Origin: JAUWKC01 sp035527845
Lineage (GTDB): Bacteria; Planctomycetota; Phycisphaerae; Sedimentisphaerales; Anaerobacaceae
NCBI GenBank assembly: GCA_035527845.1
Contig: DATKZT010000106.1
Location: 1 to 64,000, forward strand
DNA: 64,000 bases
Direction: 5' to 3'
The translations under genes and the position numbers were made by a program. The first letter of the stretch is position 1. Each line of letters starts with the position of its first letter. The notes under the pieces were generated by a model. It saw only the letters and a program-made list of their open reading frames with translations. It had not been told where the DNA came from and ran no database searches. Of this stretch, positions 60,826-64,000 are shown piece after piece.

Positions 60826-62703
60826 ATGGCAGGAGACAAGCAGGCCGAAAACGCAACCGAAAGAAAATTCAGTCAGCAGCAGTATGAGATACTCCTGCGC
60901 TGCTCGAAAAGGCGCGACGTCACCGAGTGGAACCAGTGGCGCAAGGACAATCCCGGCGCCGAAATTCTCCTCGAAGGTGCGGACCTTGAGGGGGCTTTCC
61001 TTCAGGGTGCGTCGCTGTGGCGCGCCAATCTCCGGGACGCCCGGCTGGTGGTGGCCAACCTTCAGGGCGCCCAGCTCGTCGAAGCCAATCTCCGCGGCGC
61101 CAAGCTGGCGGGCGTCAACCTGCGCAGCGCCGAGCTGGTGGAAGCGAACCTCGCCGACGCCGAGCTCGTCGGCGCCAATCTCGAAGGCGCAAGGCTCTGG
61201 AACACCGGACTTCGGGGCGCTTCTCTTACAAACGCAACTTTCGACGGCGGAACATTGATTTGGAAGTGCCGGGTGGACCGCAGGACGAACTTTCAGGGCG
61301 TGGGCCTCGAGAGCGCGCGCATAGACCCGGGAACTAAACAGCTTCTCGAATACAACGTCAGGCGAATGAACTGGCAGGATTGGTACAACGAGCACCCGGC
61401 GCTGCTTTGGCTCGTCAGGCCTTTTTGGTGTTTGAGCGATTACGGACGCAGCACCGGGCGGATTATTGCGAGTTTCTTTGCCCTGGCGGTTGTGTTTGCT
61501 GTTGTCTATCGGCTGTGGCCGAGCCTTATTGCCGTAAGGGGAGTCGTTGGCGACCTGAACGGATTCTGGCAGGCGCTGTACTTCTCCGTTGTCACCATGA
61601 CTACATTAGGTTTTGCCGACATAGCCGCCAATCCTGGTAGCTGGTGGGGCCAGACTTTCTTGATGGTGCAGGTTCTCTTGGGTTACGTGCTCTTGGGCGC
61701 CCTCGTGACTCGGTTTACCGTCCTGTTGCGCGCCGGTGGCCCGGCGGGCAAACTCGCAGATGAGAAAAGCTATTGGGCATGCTTTGTCGACAACGCCGCG
61801 AAGGTATGGGCCGTAACAAAATGGATGCTTGCACAGATACGGAATTATCTGCGGGACGTAAGAAGTCGCCGCAGCGCCAGGAGAGGGCGCGTAGAAAAAC
61901 AATTGGGCGGGGCTTGTCCGGATGTAAGAACCGGCTGGGTCGGCGACTTCCTCGAGACCGGAGATGTAATTCACGTGCAGGGATGCGGCCTGCTGTCGCG
62001 TTTGATTCGATGGTTCAGCCGAGCCTGGGGTGAGCCTAAGACCTGGGCCTCTCATTCGGCCATGGTCCTTCGCGTCGGCGATAAAATCGAAATCATCGAA
62101 GCCCTGCGCAAAGTCGTCGTGAGGCCGATCAGTGAGTATGCCCGAACACGCGCCAGGCTCCTGGTCTGCAGGAAACCGGGCGGACTCGACCCGGACCAGA
62201 AGAAGAAGATTATCGAAAAGGCCCTGGACTACCGCGGCAGAAGGTACGGAGTCGGCCGGATTTTTGCCCATGCCCTCGACAGACTTTTCAACAATAGATA
62301 TATCTTCAGACGCCTGGCGAGAATGGATGATTATCCCATTTGCTCCTGGCTGGTGGCGTACGTTTACGACCGGGTCCTGAGCTGCCAGTTTGGTGTTCCG
62401 CCCAATGCCGCCCAGCCCGACGACCTTCTCGACCACTGCGTGCAGGCAGGCTGGAGCTTCGTGTGGGCGGATTCAACAGAATCGGTGGAGGATTTCTGCA
62501 CCGTGTATGCGCTCACTTCCGCGCGGAGCGGCCCGAGTGAGACTTTGCAGGTTAGTGATATTCCAAGTGGTGACTCGGCTGGCGGAAGTGCCGCCGACCA
62601 GTTAGCCGAACCCAGCGGCGCGACCATGTCACCGGATGAGAATGCGAATGCCGCGGGCGATTCGGCTAATGAGAATGCAAAGGGTCAGACAGACGGCGAG
62701 TGA
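60826..62703 (+). CDS. Pentapeptide-repeat / potassium-channel / papain-like fusion protein
   Basis: 625 residues in three parts. Residues 48-140: about eighteen A(D/N)LxG-type pentapeptide repeats (GADLEGAFLQGASLWRANLRD). Residues 210-300: two membrane helices around a pore loop with selectivity-filter-like TMTTLGFAD (257-265), as in Ion_trans_2 K+ channels. Residues 378-545: a YiiX-like permuted papain/NlpC-P60 domain with His410 (WASHSAMVL), Glu425 and Cys506 (PICSWLVAYVYD). The tail is Asp/Ser/Asn-rich and disordered. Start ATG with AAAGGG AAAGAA upstream. Each part is individually recognisable; the combination is not one I know. The following kinase gene starts 3 nt after the stop. Confidence 0.85.
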   Translation: MAGDKQAENATERKFSQQQYEILLRCSKRRDVTEWNQWRKDNPGAEILLEGADLEGAFLQGASLWRANLRDARLVVANLQGAQLVEANLRGAKLAGVNLRSAELVEANLADAELVGANLEGARLWNTGLRGASLTNATFDGGTLIWKCRVDRRTNFQGVGLESARIDPGTKQLLEYNVRRMNWQDWYNEHPALLWLVRPFWCLSDYGRSTGRIIASFFALAVVFAVVYRLWPSLIAVRGVVGDLNGFWQALYFSVVTMTTLGFADIAANPGSWWGQTFLMVQVLLGYVLLGALVTRFTVLLRAGGPAGKLADEKSYWACFVDNAAKVWAVTKWMLAQIRNYLRDVRSRRSARRGRVEKQLGGACPDVRTGWVGDFLETGDVIHVQGCGLLSRLIRWFSRAWGEPKTWASHSAMVLRVGDKIEIIEALRKVVVRPISEYARTRARLLVCRKPGGLDPDQKKKIIEKALDYRGRRYGVGRIFAHALDRLFNNRYIFRRLARMDDYPICSWLVAYVYDRVLSCQFGVPPNAAQPDDLLDHCVQAGWSFVWADSTESVEDFCTVYALTSARSGPSETLQVSDIPSGDSAGGSAADQLAEPSGATMSPDENANAAGDSANENAKGQTDGE

Positions 62704-62706
62704 CAC

Positions 62707-63912
62707 ATGAGCGTGGACGTCCTGGTGCTCAATACCGCGGTGGTTGATTTCAGACGAGAGGATTTCGACTTTGCTGATGCCCTCGTTGGTGAGGGGGGGC
62801 TTACAAAGTGCTCGGAGCAGGACCGCCCGAAGCACTCACAAGAGCAACTGGCGCAATGGATAGAACAGGGATTTGCCACCACAGGCGGCTCAGGGAACGC
62901 GGCGCCATTGATAGCCAGAGGCGGATTAAAGACGGCCGTGGGGGTCAACCTTGGGGCCGGAGATTGTGATGGTCTCGACCTCCAGGGCAGGTTCTTTTGT
63001 GACACGATGACCGCTAACGGCGTCGATATGTCCGCCACCTTCATACACCCCCGCTTGCCGACGGGAACCACTTATATTCACGACATACACACTGGGGAAA
63101 GGGGCGGAATTGCCTATTTTCCCGGCGCCAACGACGATTTTTATTTCGAGTTCTTCACCAGTGCGATAGAGCGGCTGGCCCCCCGGATAGTCTACTATAC
63201 TTATTGTGGCTTGTCGGATAGGGCCGATGCCAACGAAGGCAGAGACTTGGCGCAATTCCTCAAGTGGTGCAGGCAAAGAGGTATTATCACCGTCGTCGAC
63301 ACGAGCACGCTGGCGGACAATCCGCAAGAGGTTGCTCAATCGGGTCGGCGCGTTCCGCAATACCGGCTCTTGAGGCCGGTTCTGCCGGAAGCCGACGTCT
63401 TCTTTTGTTCGTGCGATGAGGCCCGAATGATACAAAACACGTTGGCCGCCGACCGGCAGATCAACCAGCTTGACGAGCCAAGAGCAGCCATGGGATTTCT
63501 TGATTTCATCAGCGAGGAATTCTGGGTCGAAGCCGGCAGAACAAGGCTGTTCGGCGTGACGGTCGGAGACGGCGCTTATGAAAAGCACCGCCGGCCCCAC
63601 GGACAGCCGAGCAGCACAACCAAGATCGAGTCGAGGTTTATGGCCGGTGACGTCATTGACCTGGTTGGCGCCGGCGACGCTTTCAGGGCCGGCCTTATCA
63701 CATATATCGGCCATAACCTCACAGACTTTGTCCATGGCGACCTGAACTTCGGTGAGGCCCTGCAGATGGGAAATCTGTTCGCGGCCCTCTATATAAAGGC
63801 GCCGCTCGACCATAGACACGCAAGCGTCCGCACCTTTGACAAAATGCTTCAGGTGCTCCGCAGCCGACAGGATTATCCTACTCTGGAAACATTGCAGGAT
63901 GCTTTGTATTAG
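62707..63912 (+). CDS. PfkB-family carbohydrate/nucleoside kinase
   Basis: 401 residues of the ribokinase superfamily. N-terminal VLVLNTAVVDF; ATTGGSGNAAPLIARGG as the first substrate-binding glycine region; PTGTTYIHD; and the C-terminal catalytic DLVGAGDAFRAGLITYIG with the anion-hole GAGD. It is longer than a typical 300-residue member, with an insert near residues 20-55. The sugar substrate is not evident. Three nt after the channel-fusion gene, so likely co-transcribed with it. Confidence 0.9.
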   Translation: MSVDVLVLNTAVVDFRREDFDFADALVGEGGLTKCSEQDRPKHSQEQLAQWIEQGFATTGGSGNAAPLIARGGLKTAVGVNLGAGDCDGLDLQGRFFCDTMTANGVDMSATFIHPRLPTGTTYIHDIHTGERGGIAYFPGANDDFYFEFFTSAIERLAPRIVYYTYCGLSDRADANEGRDLAQFLKWCRQRGIITVVDTSTLADNPQEVAQSGRRVPQYRLLRPVLPEADVFFCSCDEARMIQNTLAADRQINQLDEPRAAMGFLDFISEEFWVEAGRTRLFGVTVGDGAYEKHRRPHGQPSSTTKIESRFMAGDVIDLVGAGDAFRAGLITYIGHNLTDFVHGDLNFGEALQMGNLFAALYIKAPLDHRHASVRTFDKMLQVLRSRQDYPTLETLQDALY

Positions 63913-64000
63913 ATGGCGGCCGCTGCGAACAGGCGGGTCGCTGTGAAAAGTCAATACGCACACGCAACAATAGAGAAACCCGTATTTGTTTTGGAGCAGG

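Noticed and set aside
1..64000. CRISPR array or phage structural genes
   Set aside because: No regularly spaced repeats and no capsid, terminase or tail genes were seen.

Overview
The window looks like a chromosomal contig from a Planctomycetota bacterium, most likely a Phycisphaerae/Sedimentisphaerales-type lineage. This is inferred from several things: DUF1559-like pseudopilins (GFTLIELLVVIAIIALL leader, H-x9-DG-like motif, a WPQWMRNFxDY C-terminus), an ECF-type sigma factor fused to a multi-helix membrane domain, a GLUG-repeat secreted protein ending in half a dockerin, several large secreted beta-propeller proteins, and unusual structured intergenic repeats. No rRNA is present. Two tRNA genes are present.

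Layout. Positions 1-543 hold two structured repeats. From 544 to 14328 nearly everything is on the minus strand: topA, a four-helix-bundle cassette inserted just upstream of topA, a membrane-anchored protein of unknown function, a frameshifted cysteine-motif protein, two pseudopilins, and a tightly overlapping operon argB-argD-argF-methyltransferase-MjaI-type endonuclease-rdgB. From 14491 to 22945 there are mixed single genes: msrA, a helix-turn-helix/membrane-protein pair with a clear operator-like direct repeat, the sigma-membrane fusion, dtd, a secreted LolA-like protein and a B12-binding radical SAM enzyme. From 23138 to 32341 one plus-strand operon encodes the inner-membrane assembly and secretin parts of a type II secretion/type IV pilus-like machine (GspK, L, M, C/PilP-like and GspD-like). 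It is followed by a GT2 glycosyltransferase, a BshC-like protein and a BshB1-like deacetylase. From 32480 to 38043 the minus strand carries a membrane-fused spermidine-synthase-like protein, a propeller protein, a nitroreductase and a DUF763 protein.

The key observation is an apparent 19.5 kb integrative island at 38313-57840. An intact minus-strand tRNA-Val(UAC) lies at 57802-57875. An identical 39-nt copy of its 3' half, from anticodon loop to discriminator base and in the same orientation, lies at 38313-38351. This is the geometry left by a tyrosine recombinase that integrates at a tRNA anticodon loop. Next to the intact tRNA is the remnant of a gene with an integrase-like N-terminus, plus a truncated nuclease-like gene. 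All sixteen intact cargo genes point the same way (plus strand). The left half is an ECF sigma factor, its putative membrane regulator and a set of exported CsgG-like/propeller proteins. The right half, behind its own promoter, is a compact module: a pseudo-rhomboid, a PflX-like radical SAM enzyme, a 64-aa protein, a Ycf46-like AAA+ ATPase, a DUF1257 (Ycf35-like) protein, a DUF2997 protein, a zinc-ribbon/S26-like membrane protein, a TPR protein and a PilT-like ATPase. I consider this mobile module the best candidate for an undescribed system.

From 57995 to the end: a second nitroreductase, tRNA-Ala(CGC) followed by an integrase-tail remnant (a possible second integration scar), the GLUG/dockerin protein, a striking pentapeptide-repeat/K+-channel/papain-like fusion, and a PfkB-family sugar kinase. 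Function calls rest on motifs and family memory only; no searches were run.
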